This document shows, one piece after another, positions 24,773-34,135 of a DNA stretch of 64,000 bases. The notes under the pieces were generated by a model that was not told where the DNA came from, did not search any database, and saw nothing but the letters and a program-made list of their open reading frames with translations. This DNA comes from Perkinsela sp. pyNocScin1 (Eukaryota; Euglenozoa; Kinetoplastea; Prokinetoplastida; Perkinselidae): NCBI GenBank assembly GCA_964019655.1, contig CAXHTR010000001.1:930001-994000 (forward strand). The letters run 5' to 3'. The translations under genes were made by a program, and so were the position numbers. Within the stretch, counting starts at the first letter, position 1, and every line of letters begins with the position of its first letter.

Positions 24773-26131
24773 CTAAAGCGCCGGCATGGACTTCCAGTCC
24801 ACACTCGCGAAGAACGGGTGCCAGCGCATTTCGGCGGGGTCGGTGAGCCTATTGACAGGATTCTTGCGCAGCAGCGCGCGAATGAGGTCCCGCGCGTCGC
24901 CCGGCAGGTCCACGCCGTACGGGAACGTGACGTCCTTCGTCAGAATATTTTCGAATATGGCGTTTGTCGTGCTCGCGGCGAACGGCGTGGCGCCGATGAG
25001 GAGCTCGTAGAGGACGACGCCGAAGCCCCACCAGTCGACGTCCTTCGTGTAGCCATCCCGTAAAAGCACCTCAGGCGCGACGTAGAGCGGCGTGCCGCAG
25101 ATCGTGAAGCACAGCGTGTTGCGCCGCGCCAAAGACATGTCCGTAAGGACGCACTCGTCGCGCTCGTTGAGCACAATGTTCTCGGGCTTGACGTCGCGGT
25201 ACACGACGCCGCGGCCGTGGAGGTACGCGATGGCCGTCAGGATCTGCGCGGCGTAGCGCCGCACCGCGTCGACGGGCAGCCCGCGGCCGCGCTCGAGCCG
25301 CTCGCTGAGCGTCCCGTTCGGCAGATAATTTAATAAAATGGCCACGCGCTGGTCTGTTTGGAACGCCGTGATGTGCCGCACGACGAAGGGATGGCGCAGT
25401 GTGCGGAGGACGTAGAGCTCGACGAAAAAGCTCGAGGGCCGCCGGATATGCTCCTTGGCGATGACTTTGAGGGCGTAGCACACGCCAGTGCCTATGTGCA
25501 CGACCTTGTAGACAGCGCCGTGGGTCCCCGAGCCGATGAGTGACTGCACGCGGAAGTCGTCCATCGAGACCTCTCCGGGCCGCTTCGAGTCTAAAATACT
25601 CAAGTGCTTCAAGCGCTCGAGCAGCGCCGCGGGGTCGCCCTTCGAGGGCGTGCACACTTTTTTGGAGTCGCGCGGCAGGAGGATGCGGTGCACAAAGTTC
25701 TTGAGGCGGTCGATGACGCGCGGGCGACGCTTCGTCGCGGGATGGGCGGCCGGCGGTGGTTTCGTCGATGTTGCTGGTCTCTTCACGAAGTCCCTCGGCG
25801 TCAGGATGGTGTGCGCGAGGCGCCGCGCCGCCTGTGCCTCGAGGATTGTTTCCACCCAGCGCCGCGCGACCGCAGGGTTCGCCGTGAACTCGTCGACGCG
25901 GTGGACGCCGCGCGCGTTCAGGGACTCGAGGGCGAAGTGCGTGTCGCCGCGTTGGTGCCAGACGACGGCGTTCTCGAGCATGATGACCTGCGGGTGCGCG
26001 TCGTCGCGCGGTTTGGACGGGAACACGAACATGTAGCCCTCGCGGAGCTCGCACCAGACCTTTCGGCAGTGCAGGAAGGCCGGCTGGAATAAAAAACCCT
26101 CAAGGTGAATAGCGGCGCTCGTGTCATCCAT
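24773..26131 (-). CDS. PH-domain AGC protein kinase (Akt/RAC-like) with altered DFG
   Basis: 452 residues from the ATG at 26131. A PH-like domain (about 8-105) is followed by a basic linker and an AGC kinase domain (about 193-441), the order seen in Akt/RAC kinases that are recruited by phosphoinositides. Seen: glycine loop G200-S-G-T-H-G205, K222 in YALK, E238, Y311-R-D313 with KPEN, activation-loop T343 in TICGTP, and APE at 352-354. The DFG motif is D331-M-S333, retaining the metal-binding Asp but losing Phe and Gly. The protein ends about 11 residues after the kinase fold, so the AGC C-tail with turn and hydrophobic motifs is absent. Activity is therefore uncertain. Very GC-rich. Confidence 0.8.
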   Translation of the reverse strand: MDDTSAAIHLEGFLFQPAFLHCRKVWCELREGYMFVFPSKPRDDAHPQVIMLENAVVWHQRGDTHFALESLNARGVHRVDEFTANPAVARRWVETILEAQAARRLAHTILTPRDFVKRPATSTKPPPAAHPATKRRPRVIDRLKNFVHRILLPRDSKKVCTPSKGDPAALLERLKHLSILDSKRPGEVSMDDFRVQSLIGSGTHGAVYKVVHIGTGVCYALKVIAKEHIRRPSSFFVELYVLRTLRHPFVVRHITAFQTDQRVAILLNYLPNGTLSERLERGRGLPVDAVRRYAAQILTAIAYLHGRGVVYRDVKPENIVLNERDECVLTDMSLARRNTLCFTICGTPLYVAPEVLLRDGYTKDVDWWGFGVVLYELLIGATPFAASTTNAIFENILTKDVTFPYGVDLPGDARDLIRALLRKNPVNRLTDPAEMRWHPFFASVDWKSMPAL

Positions 26132-26162
26132 GGCAAGGCGAGCAGACAAGTGGCATTTTTTG

Positions 26163-26230
26163 AAAAAAAAAGTTAATTGAAAAAATTACTGCGAAAAAAA
26201 TCTCTCAGAAAAAAATTTTCCGATTTCACC
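26163..26230 (-). promoter_or_regulatory. Probable polypyrimidine tract and trans-splice acceptor
   Basis: Read on the minus strand, U-rich runs precede a TTTTTTTCGCAG acceptor-like sequence (AG at 26190-26189), about 57 bases before the AGC kinase ATG. It lies between the RRP41 stop and the kinase start. Inferred by analogy with kinetoplastid gene processing. Confidence 0.4.
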
Positions 26231-26234
26231 ACAA

Positions 26235-27023
26235 TTACGCAGAGGCCCCGAGACGCGCGAGCTTCTCTGAAAAGAATGTGCGGAGCTCTTTCATGACGGC
26301 TTCTCCAGTCTGAACGCAGGCGCTGGCGCACGCGTGCAGCACTGTGTTCGTCGCCATCTCACTCGTCTTCCGGTTCATTTTCAGGGAGATAATGGCCTCT
26401 GGGTCGTGCGCGGTGGCGACGTAGAGCACGTCGCCGCTCGAGAGCGTGAGCTCGCGGCGGGTCGGGTCTGCCAGAATATTGCGCCCCGACGTGCCGACGG
26501 CGCAGGCAATGAGAATGTCCTTCATGGAGATCGACGCCTGCTGGAGCGCGACGCTCACGGCGTTCAGCGCGGCGGCCTCAGCACCACCATCATCTTGCAG
26601 AATCTGGACGTGGACTGCGATGAGGCTCTGCGGATACTGCTTGCCAAAGACGAGCGGGCGGAAGGACTCGAGAATCAGGTGCTCGAGGGCCAGCGAGCGG
26701 TTGTCGGGGCGGTAGCTCGCGCAGAAGGAGGCGTCGCCGCCACCACGCATCGCCGCACCCGAGGCCATGCCCGAGACAGTTGCGGTGCAGCTCATGCGCA
26801 TGCCGCTCTCCTCGTCCTGGAAGTGGTTCGCGTTGCCTGTGACGGCGGATTTATTTTTCGGCCCGTACACAGCCGCGAGCGCGCGCGTGTTGCCGATGGA
26901 GAACGCGCAGCTCCCGTTGGCCTCGTGGAGGGTGCCAATCTCGATGGATATCTCGCGCGGGGCCTCGCACGTGCGGCCGTCCTGGCGGTATCCTTCGACT
27001 GAGACGCACTGGTGGGCTTTCAT
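26235..27023 (-). CDS. RRP41: Exosome subunit RRP41 (RNase PH fold)
   Basis: 262 residues. One of the six RNase PH-like ring subunits of the RNA exosome, which processes rRNA and degrades RNA 3' to 5'. Evidence: DGRTCEAPREISIEIG at the N-terminus, NTRALAAVYGPK, the C-terminal QILQDDGGAEAAALNAVSVALQQASI block, and an ending rich in short helices, all typical of RRP41/SKI6. In eukaryotes other than plants the ring is usually catalytically inert, with activity supplied by RRP44 or RRP6. Start from the first ATG. The neighbour SmD2 is also an RNA-metabolism gene, but shared orientation here need not imply shared function. Confidence 0.85.
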   Translation of the reverse strand: MKAHQCVSVEGYRQDGRTCEAPREISIEIGTLHEANGSCAFSIGNTRALAAVYGPKNKSAVTGNANHFQDEESGMRMSCTATVSGMASGAAMRGGGDASFCASYRPDNRSLALEHLILESFRPLVFGKQYPQSLIAVHVQILQDDGGAEAAALNAVSVALQQASISMKDILIACAVGTSGRNILADPTRRELTLSSGDVLYVATAHDPEAIISLKMNRKTSEMATNTVLHACASACVQTGEAVMKELRTFFSEKLARLGASA

Positions 27024-27122
27024 CGTGGGGAGTGCATGAAGGATTCGATAAAGATTAAATAGGAAAAAATTTTGAGTTTCAGACTCTCATCGAAAATTTG
27101 AAATTTACACAGCAACAGACGC

Positions 27123-27455
27123 CTAGGCTTTCGCTGAAGTCTCAGTCTCTGGCTTCTTGACGACGAGGATGACGTTGTCGCCGCGGAGGAAGACGTTGCC
27201 GAGCGTGCGCCGGTTCGCGTAGGCGAGCGAGGACTTGTCCATCCAGATCTCCTGCACGCCGTCGAGGATCATGTTCATGTGGCGGTCGAACGCGCGGACG
27301 CGCCCAAAAAGCTTGCGGTTGCTCCGGCAGCTGATGAGCACGGGCGTCCCGTCGCGCATCGCGCTATCAAGCAGCGCGAAGGGCCCGTGCACGAACTGCT
27401 CCATTTCTGCTGATTCGACCTCCTCGGGCCGCTTCCGCACGGTTGGTCCAGCCAT
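27123..27455 (-). CDS. SmD2: Small nuclear ribonucleoprotein SmD2
   Basis: 110 residues. A member of the heptameric Sm ring that assembles on U1, U2, U4, U5 snRNAs and, in kinetoplastids, the spliced-leader RNA. The Sm1 motif is GPFALLDSAMRDGTPVLISCRSNRKLFGRVRAFDRHMNMILDGV and the Sm2 motif is NVFLRGDNVILVV. The long N-terminal helix region (EEVESAEMEQFVHGP) identifies it as D2. Length and spacing are typical for the family. Confidence 0.93.
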   Translation of the reverse strand: MAGPTVRKRPEEVESAEMEQFVHGPFALLDSAMRDGTPVLISCRSNRKLFGRVRAFDRHMNMILDGVQEIWMDKSSLAYANRRTLGNVFLRGDNVILVVKKPETETSAKA

Positions 27456-27572
27456 TGTCTTGAGAAATCGAACACGAAGAAAAATAACGTATTATGAAAC
27501 GCTGAAAAAAATACGTGCTGCCACGCCACACATTTCTCAAGGAAATTTCTATTCAATTTCTGGTTCACATTG

Positions 27573-28772
27573 CTAGCGTAGCGTGTTTCGCTTGAACGTG
27601 CTCGACTTCTCTGCCCGGTCTGCGGCCGGCGCCGGGCTCAGGATTCCCGCCATGGCGAGCATCTCGAGCGCGTCTGACCCGCTACTCTCGGCCACTGCGC
27701 TCGCGCCTCCCCCGCTCCGCTGCCGCAGGCGCGCGTCGAGGCGCTGGTGGTTGCTCGTCGCGCGGAGGCGGTTCTGCTTGGCTTTTTCGAGTGCTGCGAA
27801 GCGCTCCTTAAAGACGTCCATCGTGTTGATGGCGAAGTACCGAGGTATAAAAGTTTGCGCTGCAACTCGGTGCATCTCGCCCGCTATCTCGACCAGCTCG
27901 TCCGCCGTTGTCCCGCTGACGCTGAGCAGCCGCTGCACGATTGCCGGGACCTTTGCCTCTGCACTGGTTTCATCGACTGTGACACTCCCGCACGCCGTGA
28001 GGTACACCGCGCCGCACGCGATCTTCGCCGCTGGGAAGCGGCAGCAGAGCGCCGTCGCAAAGCTATCGTTCACGTAGCTCCATGCCTTTTGTATGTAAGC
28101 GTCTAGAAACCCGACGTCTTCCGTCGAAAAACATTCGATATCACCCGAGGTGGGAAAAGATTCGTTATTCTTACGCGACTCTAAACCGGCGACAGCGACC
28201 GCGCACAGCTCGCGGACGTACGCGTGCGGCTGGTTGACAGCGCACACGTACCCCATCGATCGCAGAATGTGCCGTTCGCTGCGCGCAATGCTGTCGATGA
28301 CAGCGTCCATGTTCATCTCGCTGAGCGCTTTGCGGATGGTGCTCATTCGCTCTGGGATGGTGAGAGCGCCGAACGTCCCGGCGCTCGGCTTTTGCACTGC
28401 GTCTGGACCGGTGAGCTCGGCGCGGAGCTTCTCGGCGGGCATGTCGAGGAAGCGGTGCTGCAGCAAAAGGAAAACGCGGATGACGTTTTTGATTTTATAC
28501 TGTGTCTCTTCGAGCTTGAGCGCGAGAATAAGGGCCGCGCGCGTGCTGTCCCAGACGTCGATGGCCCGAAGGCTCTGCGTGGCGTAGAGGCGGTGCACGT
28601 AGGTCATCGCCCGCGTGGCGACGGCGATGTCGACCTTGAGGAGCATCGCAGCAGTTCTTAGAATCTCCCATGCGAGGCACCTCGTCTCGGCCTCTGTGGA
28701 CACATGCACAAAATCCTTTGCCGATGGGGTCTCGGCGGACTGGAGCGCAGGTGCGAGAATATAGTCCACCAT
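27573..28772 (-). CDS. Cyclin, transcription type (L/K/T-like)
   Basis: 399 residues. The first cyclin box spans about 25-190: CLAWEILRTAAMLLKVDIAVATRAMTYVHRLYATQSLR, then RAALILALKLEETQYKIKNVIRVF, the helix-3 signature common in cyclins L, K and T. The second, weaker box begins around AWSYVNDSFATALCCRFPAAKIACGAVYLTACG. A charged C-terminal tail (AAMEKAKQNRLRATSNHQRL...) follows. Such cyclins activate CDKs acting on RNA polymerase II or splicing. The CDK at 57918-59654 is a candidate partner, but that pairing is speculation. A 60-residue Pro/Lys insert separates parts of box 1. Confidence 0.75.
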   Translation of the reverse strand: MVDYILAPALQSAETPSAKDFVHVSTEAETRCLAWEILRTAAMLLKVDIAVATRAMTYVHRLYATQSLRAIDVWDSTRAALILALKLEETQYKIKNVIRVFLLLQHRFLDMPAEKLRAELTGPDAVQKPSAGTFGALTIPERMSTIRKALSEMNMDAVIDSIARSERHILRSMGYVCAVNQPHAYVRELCAVAVAGLESRKNNESFPTSGDIECFSTEDVGFLDAYIQKAWSYVNDSFATALCCRFPAAKIACGAVYLTACGSVTVDETSAEAKVPAIVQRLLSVSGTTADELVEIAGEMHRVAAQTFIPRYFAINTMDVFKERFAALEKAKQNRLRATSNHQRLDARLRQRSGGGASAVAESSGSDALEMLAMAGILSPAPAADRAEKSSTFKRNTLR

Positions 28773-28907
28773 TCCAGCTCAAGCGTGCGGTTGCATGAAA
28801 GAATAAAGGCTGAAGGAATTAGATGATAGAATATAGTGCTGGTAGCATAAATAAAGAAATGGAAATACCCGCAAACACTAAGACAACCACGACAGACGCT
28901 ACACTTC

Positions 28908-29300
28908 TCAAAAGAGCCACGCCCAGGTCGCGATCCACAGAATTGACAGCAACACCTGCCAGCCCGGCATACCCCCGGAGGTCAGGAGGACGAAGAAGAT
29001 GCCGAAGAAGGGCGCCCGCCCGTTGCCGAGGAGGCCGTCCTTGTATACCGAGTCTGCGAGGTTGCCGATCGCCTCGGGCATGGATTCAGACCGGAAGTAG
29101 CGCACAATAAAGTCGACGATCGACTCGTGACCGACCGGCTCGGGGGGTTCGACGTGCTGCCGGTCGGACCCGGCGCGGTCCATTTCGATCTGCTCGGAGA
29201 CCGCTGCGACGCTGTCAACGCTCTGGCGGTCGCCTTGCTCTGTCCAGAGGGCGCCTCCGATGAGAAGGAGAGCGCCGATGAGTGCAGGAACGGTGCGCAT
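28908..29300 (-). CDS. Small membrane protein with signal anchor, unknown
   Basis: 130 residues. It starts with a signal sequence or anchor (RTVPALIGALLLIGGALW), has a hydrophilic middle, and ends with two closely spaced hydrophobic segments (APFFGIFFVLLTSGG and WQVLLSILWIATWAWLF) reaching the last residue. No domain recognised. The middle section (ESIVDFIVRYFRSESMPEAIGNLADSVYKDGLLGNG) suggests short amphipathic helices. It could be an organellar inner-membrane or endoplasmic-reticulum protein. Confidence 0.55.
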   Translation of the reverse strand: MRTVPALIGALLLIGGALWTEQGDRQSVDSVAAVSEQIEMDRAGSDRQHVEPPEPVGHESIVDFIVRYFRSESMPEAIGNLADSVYKDGLLGNGRAPFFGIFFVLLTSGGMPGWQVLLSILWIATWAWLF

Positions 29301-29384
29301 CGGACGAGAAAATATTCTGAAAAAAAATTATTTTTACGAAAGTTCTAATCGGAAGTTGAATCAAAAGAAGAAATCGACAATGTC

Positions 29385-31613
29385 TCACGGCTCTGGCGCC
29401 TTGCGCTGCTTATTCCACATTTTGCCGTACAGCGAGCCCTCCACTGCGAGAAGCTCTCGGTGCGTGCCCTTCTCAGCGATGCGGCCGTTCTGCATCACAA
29501 AGATGCAGTCGGCGTCTTTGATGCTGCTCAAGCGGTGTGCAATGACAATGAGCGTGCGCTTCTGCCGCTCTCCGCCGGCGCGGCAGCCCGTGCGGAGCGT
29601 TTCCATGACGGCCACTTCTGTCGCCGCGTCCAGCGCCGACGTGGGCTCGTCTGCGAGCACAATGGACGGATCTTTCATAAAAATGCGCGCCAGGGCGATG
29701 CGCTGGCGCTCACCGCCGGAGAGACGCGTCCCACGCTCGCCCACGACCGTGTCGAAGCCGTGGGGCAGCTGGCAGATCGTCTCCATGATCTGCGCGTCCT
29801 TAGAGGCGGCGATCACGGCGCTGCGCTCTTCTGCGCTGCTCGAGGGTATGTCCCCTTTGCCCTTGCGCCCGTAGGCGATGTTGTAGTAAATGGACTCGTG
29901 GAAGAGGATGGGGTCCTGCGTGAGGTAGCCCAGGTGTGCGCGGATGGAGTCACGAGCGCAATTTTCGGATTTCTGTCCGTCGAGGCTGATGGCCCCAGAC
30001 GTCGGCTGGTACAGCTGCGCGATCAGGCGGAGCACTGTGCTCTTCCCGCAGCCAGAGGGGCCCACGAAGGCCACCATCTGGCCCGGCTGCACGGTGAAGG
30101 AAACATCTCGCAGAATCTCTTGTCGTGGCATATTCTCGCTTTTTGCCTCACTGTTGGGGCAAATGACGCTTTGAACGGGGTCCGCTGCCTTCGGCGTGTC
30201 GCTCTTCGTAAGCTTCAGGGTGGGATATGTAAATGAAACATTCTGGAATTTGATAGTACCACCGCTGAACTTGTAGTTTTGCAGGCTGCGCTGCGTGGAT
30301 TCAGTCGCTTGTGACTCGTCGACAGACTTGCCACACCTGTCGAGCAGCGAAAAGAGCTTCCGCATGTCGATAGCGCTCTGCGTGAGCTCGCGGTATATCG
30401 TCCCGAGGAAGTTGAGGGGGAAGGAGAGCTGCAGCATGAGCGCGTTCATGAGGACGAGGTCGCCCACCGTCATCATGCCGGACATGACGTGCGGGATGCA
30501 CAGCAGGTGGATAAGCGTGAGCGCGACGGAGAAGATAAAAGCCTGCCCAAAGTTCAGGAACGCAAAGCTCCACGTGTTCGTGCAGCTCAGCGTGTACGAC
30601 TTGTCGAGGTGCTCGCCGTACTTTTGCATCTCGTAGGACTTGGTACCAAAAAGCTTCACGGACTCGTAGTGGATCAGCCCCTCGAGGAGCTTCTGGCTCA
30701 CGCTGTTGTCGACCTTGTTGATCTCGACGCGCAGCTGCTTGCGGTACTCTGTGACTTTGTAAGTGAACGCCGTGTAGCACATGAGCGCGGCGAGCACGGT
30801 CGAGCAGAGCATCGCGGCGCTCGTGATATCCCCTGAAGTGTTGTACGCCATGATCGAGCATACCAGGGTCATTTCGAGGATTGTGGGCACGAGGTGAAAG
30901 AGGAACACTATCAAAAAGTTTGAGATGCCCTTGAGGCCGCGCTCGACCTCCGCTGCGAGGGACCCGGTGCGCTGCGCCATGTGGAACGTCGTGTTCTGCT
31001 CGAGCAGTGCGCGGAACATGCGGACATTCATCTCGTTTACGGACGCTTGGCAGACGTTCATGAAGAGTGCATACCGAAACTCCTGTGAGAAGTGCTGCAG
31101 TATGCGCACCGCGCCGTAGCAGAGCGCGAGGGACGTGCCGGAAATCTGGAGCACGACGCTCGCTGCGGTCGCTGGGTCGGTGGAAAGGCTATCGACGAGG
31201 TATTTGAAAAGGAAAGGGACAGAGACCGCCAAGAGTTTTGTGACGATGATAAGCGCAAAAGTCGTCACGACGCGTGCTTTGATATCCGCGCGGCCCTTAG
31301 GCCAGATGTAAATCAGAAAGAAGCTCAGGACCTGTCGGTAGTAGCTGCTGTCCACGGGCGCTGCAACAGCGCTCGGTTTGACATCTGTTGGCTGTGGCGG
31401 CTGACTGCGGTGCAAAAGCTGCTTTGCTCTCGAGACTGCTGGGAGGAGGTGCGACTGGTAGAATGCGCGACTCGGCTGTGTGTACAGCTGTACATGTGCA
31501 CTCGAATGCAGAGACATGATCTGCGGTGCAGTCCGTCGCAGTGGATGAGTGAATAGCGGGTGAACTGTCCTTCGAAGGGCGAAGCATTGCAAATTTAACA
31601 CTGTTGTCCGCAT
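29385..31613 (-). CDS. ATM1: Mitochondrial ABC half-transporter, Atm1/ABCB7 type
   Basis: 742 residues. Atm1-type transporters sit in the mitochondrial inner membrane and export a sulfur compound needed for cytosolic iron-sulfur cluster assembly. A basic Ser/Thr-rich presequence precedes six membrane helices (about 130-430), with NFLGTIYRELTQSAIDM at the end, near-diagnostic for Atm1. The nucleotide-binding domain has Walker A GPSGCGKST, signature LSGGERQRIALAR, Walker B SIVLADEP and an H-loop in VIAHRLSS. A linker of about 40 residues rich in charged residues splits the start of the nucleotide-binding domain. Length is close to the family norm. Confidence 0.92.
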   Translation of the reverse strand: MRTTVLNLQCFALRRTVHPLFTHPLRRTAPQIMSLHSSAHVQLYTQPSRAFYQSHLLPAVSRAKQLLHRSQPPQPTDVKPSAVAAPVDSSYYRQVLSFFLIYIWPKGRADIKARVVTTFALIIVTKLLAVSVPFLFKYLVDSLSTDPATAASVVLQISGTSLALCYGAVRILQHFSQEFRYALFMNVCQASVNEMNVRMFRALLEQNTTFHMAQRTGSLAAEVERGLKGISNFLIVFLFHLVPTILEMTLVCSIMAYNTSGDITSAAMLCSTVLAALMCYTAFTYKVTEYRKQLRVEINKVDNSVSQKLLEGLIHYESVKLFGTKSYEMQKYGEHLDKSYTLSCTNTWSFAFLNFGQAFIFSVALTLIHLLCIPHVMSGMMTVGDLVLMNALMLQLSFPLNFLGTIYRELTQSAIDMRKLFSLLDRCGKSVDESQATESTQRSLQNYKFSGGTIKFQNVSFTYPTLKLTKSDTPKAADPVQSVICPNSEAKSENMPRQEILRDVSFTVQPGQMVAFVGPSGCGKSTVLRLIAQLYQPTSGAISLDGQKSENCARDSIRAHLGYLTQDPILFHESIYYNIAYGRKGKGDIPSSSAEERSAVIAASKDAQIMETICQLPHGFDTVVGERGTRLSGGERQRIALARIFMKDPSIVLADEPTSALDAATEVAVMETLRTGCRAGGERQKRTLIVIAHRLSSIKDADCIFVMQNGRIAEKGTHRELLAVEGSLYGKMWNKQRKAPEP

Positions 31614-31823
31614 TCTTGGCTGATCATTTCTATGAGATATGAAACTCTCACATGAATGTGAAAAATTGCTGGGTGAGGCTCATTCAGTCGGCGAGTAGCG
31701 TGGGGCCGTCGGCAACGAAGCCTCTACACGATTCCTTCTGACCTATGACAAGAAGGCTCAAATTGAGCTCGTCGTATGACCAAGTTCCCTCTCTCATATA
31801 TCATCACAACTCACTCAAAAATT

Positions 31824-33329
31824 TCATTCGGGCACGCTTTTTTGCCCAATGCCACGGAGTTGGGCGACTGATAGCCGCTGCACTTGGTCGATGTACGATG
31901 AAGAGTTCTCGTTCGGCGTCGTCACGTCAGCCTGCACGCCGAGGACCCGCTCACGCGCCACAGTGGAGTAGTACATGTCATACGCGTGTGGCGGGATCAT
32001 TGAGAGCTCGTGCACGTTCGGTGCCTCGCAGAGCATGCCCGTCTCGAGCGCCCACGTTCGTGCGACGCTGGCCATCGTGTACCCGCCGCCGCCGAGGTAC
32101 AGCGTCGGCAGCTTCGCTTGCTTGACGAGCGCGAGGCACCGCGCGTGGCCGGCCGAGCTCAGGTTGAACCGCCCGATGCGGTCGCCGGCGATGGAGTCGG
32201 CACCGCACTGCATGACAATGGCGTCTGGCCGGAACTGCCGCAGGGCCTCCTGGATGATCGGCTTATACAGAAGCCAGTAAAACTGCTCATCGTTGACACC
32301 GTCATAGAGTGGCACGTTCAAGGCGTACCCCTCGCCCGCACCAATGCCAACGTCGGCCCTGTCACCAGTCCCGGGGAAAAAGCCGTCTCGGCCGTGGCGG
32401 TGGAACGACACTGTGAGGACGCGATCGCTCGTAATGAACGCCTCCTCCACGCCGTCGCCGTGGTGCACATCGATGTCGATGTAGAGCACGCGCTGGTGCA
32501 CCTTCATAAGCTCGATGATAGCGAGGACGATGTCGTTGACGTAGCAGAAACCCGCCGCCTCGAAGCGGTGCGCATGGTGAAGGCCGCCGGCCCAGTGGAT
32601 GACTGTGCGCGCCGCGCCGGCGTTCAGCAGTACGGCGCCCGCAACTGACCCCGCGGCGACGTGCGCCGAGTAGTCGTACATGCCTTCGAAGGCGGGGCAA
32701 TCGCTGGAGAGCTGGAAAAAACTGCTCGGGTCCCGGGCCTCGGCGGTGTCGCCCCCAGACACGTTCTCATCGTCTGTCTTTTTCGGCGAAGCGTCGCCCT
32801 GCTGGCGCTTTGGGGTTTTCACGCGCTTGAGGGGCGCGTCGCGCGGCGAGGATCCCTTCTGCCCGCTCTTGCTCTCACTCGGCTGCGCTTCTTCAAGAAA
32901 GCTCTCCACGCGAACATTGTGGATCGCCTCTTTCAAAGTTGCCATGGCGTTCTGCGCTTTTGCTTGAACACTTTCACTGTCACTTGGCTGAATGGTCACA
33001 TTTGCCAAATCCTGCAGCGCGTCGAGCTGAAAGGATGCGTCGCTTTGGGCGGTCGAGTTCTCTGCTTTTGCGCTATCTGTATTGATGCGCATACTTCTTC
33101 CCTCCTTCTGCAAAAAGTGCAGGTACTCCGAGGCATGGTACGCCTCCATCTGCGCTTGCTCGATGGGCGGCGGCTTGACGATACGCATGTACTTGAGAAC
33201 GTCGAGGGACTCGAGCAGGCTGTACAAGAGCTGTAAGCGCAGTGGCTTCATTGGGTGGCACGCGTTTGGGCAGTACGTATACTGGGGAATGGAGTCATCC
33301 CACATGAAGACGACGTCGCGTTTCGTCAT
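31824..33329 (-). CDS. Class I histone deacetylase with large internal insert
   Basis: 501 residues from the ATG at 33329. Zn-dependent lysine deacetylase of the Rpd3/HDAC1-3 class. Catalytic features are intact: H251-H252 in WAGGLHHAHR, D287 and H289 in DIDVHHGD, D378 in GADS and Y417 in LGGGGYT. CHPMKPLRLQ near the start is also typical. Between about 78 and 207 a hydrophilic insert rich in Ser, Lys and Glu (including QRQQGDASPKK-like segments) interrupts the domain where relatives have a much shorter loop. Kinetoplastids have several HDAC paralogs; which one this matches cannot be settled by eye. Confidence 0.9.
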   Translation of the reverse strand: MTKRDVVFMWDDSIPQYTYCPNACHPMKPLRLQLLYSLLESLDVLKYMRIVKPPPIEQAQMEAYHASEYLHFLQKEGRSMRINTDSAKAENSTAQSDASFQLDALQDLANVTIQPSDSESVQAKAQNAMATLKEAIHNVRVESFLEEAQPSESKSGQKGSSPRDAPLKRVKTPKRQQGDASPKKTDDENVSGGDTAEARDPSSFFQLSSDCPAFEGMYDYSAHVAAGSVAGAVLLNAGAARTVIHWAGGLHHAHRFEAAGFCYVNDIVLAIIELMKVHQRVLYIDIDVHHGDGVEEAFITSDRVLTVSFHRHGRDGFFPGTGDRADVGIGAGEGYALNVPLYDGVNDEQFYWLLYKPIIQEALRQFRPDAIVMQCGADSIAGDRIGRFNLSSAGHARCLALVKQAKLPTLYLGGGGYTMASVARTWALETGMLCEAPNVHELSMIPPHAYDMYYSTVARERVLGVQADVTTPNENSSSYIDQVQRLSVAQLRGIGQKSVPE

Positions 33330-33436
33330 GCGGTCATGTATTGCTAGAGAATGAGCGAACAAGGTGAAAATGGGCTTTTCATTCTGAAACTAAGGAATGC
33401 TGACGCCAAAACTACTGCACACACACGCACAAGCGC

Positions 33437-34036
33437 TCACTTCCTGGCCGCCTGCTCTGCCTTTCGCTGCGCTGCTGTTTCTGCTCGGGACTTGGGCTTT
33501 TTGCCTTTAACACGCGTGTGGGGAAACCATGAGAACGAACTCGCCTTCCGCATGCGGTTATTCGCGATGCGCATTAGCGTTTCTGTGCGTGCCCGAAGCT
33601 GACGCTTCTCCCAGTAGTCGAGGTAGTCGTCTGTATCATCGAACTCCTCATTATCTGCGCCCTTTTGAGCCCTGAGCATGTCCCTCTTCATAACGAGGTC
33701 CTCAAAAGACTTCGCCTGGCAGAACTTCTTCATGTCGTAGATGCCCGGGTACGTCCACTCTGGACCAATGACAGGGTCCGGCTGGTCCTTGAAGATGGCA
33801 ATCGGCAGCGACATGCCCTCCTTCCCGTACGTGTACATGTTGTCAGGGACGTCTTTGACCGGCATCACGGGGTGGGGAGCGCGCCAAAACTTGACCTGCT
33901 GGAACTTTCGCCGGGCCGCTGCGACTTTGGCCTCTGAGGGGCCCTCGTCGGCCCACGGGGTGTATACGTACTTGATGGGGAGCGGCTCTCCAGGCTTGCC
34001 GCACTTTTTCAACCGAAAGAACGTCTTTTGGATCAT
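33437..34036 (-). CDS. Possible mitochondrial ribosomal protein mL54-like
   Basis: 199 residues. The central PIAIFKDQPDPVIGPEWTYPGIYD resembles the hallmark of mL54 (formerly MRPL54/MRPL37 in fungi): a KDxPDPV..EYP motif. The N-terminus is basic and hydrophobic-poor (MIQKTFFRLKKCGKPG) and could target the mitochondrion. The C-terminus is a Lys/Arg/Ala-rich tail (RVKGKKPKSRAETAAQRKAEQAARK), as expected of an rRNA-binding protein. The middle is acidic. The call rests on one motif and overall charge pattern. Confidence 0.45.
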   Translation of the reverse strand: MIQKTFFRLKKCGKPGEPLPIKYVYTPWADEGPSEAKVAAARRKFQQVKFWRAPHPVMPVKDVPDNMYTYGKEGMSLPIAIFKDQPDPVIGPEWTYPGIYDMKKFCQAKSFEDLVMKRDMLRAQKGADNEEFDDTDDYLDYWEKRQLRARTETLMRIANNRMRKASSFSWFPHTRVKGKKPKSRAETAAQRKAEQAARK

Positions 34037-34135
34037 TTTCTGTGGCTGTGCATTTTATTTTCGAACAAAAAATGAATTGAGAGTCATGCTATGCTTTAAT
34101 TTTTTTGAAAGCACTTTGAAAACGCAAGATGTATC

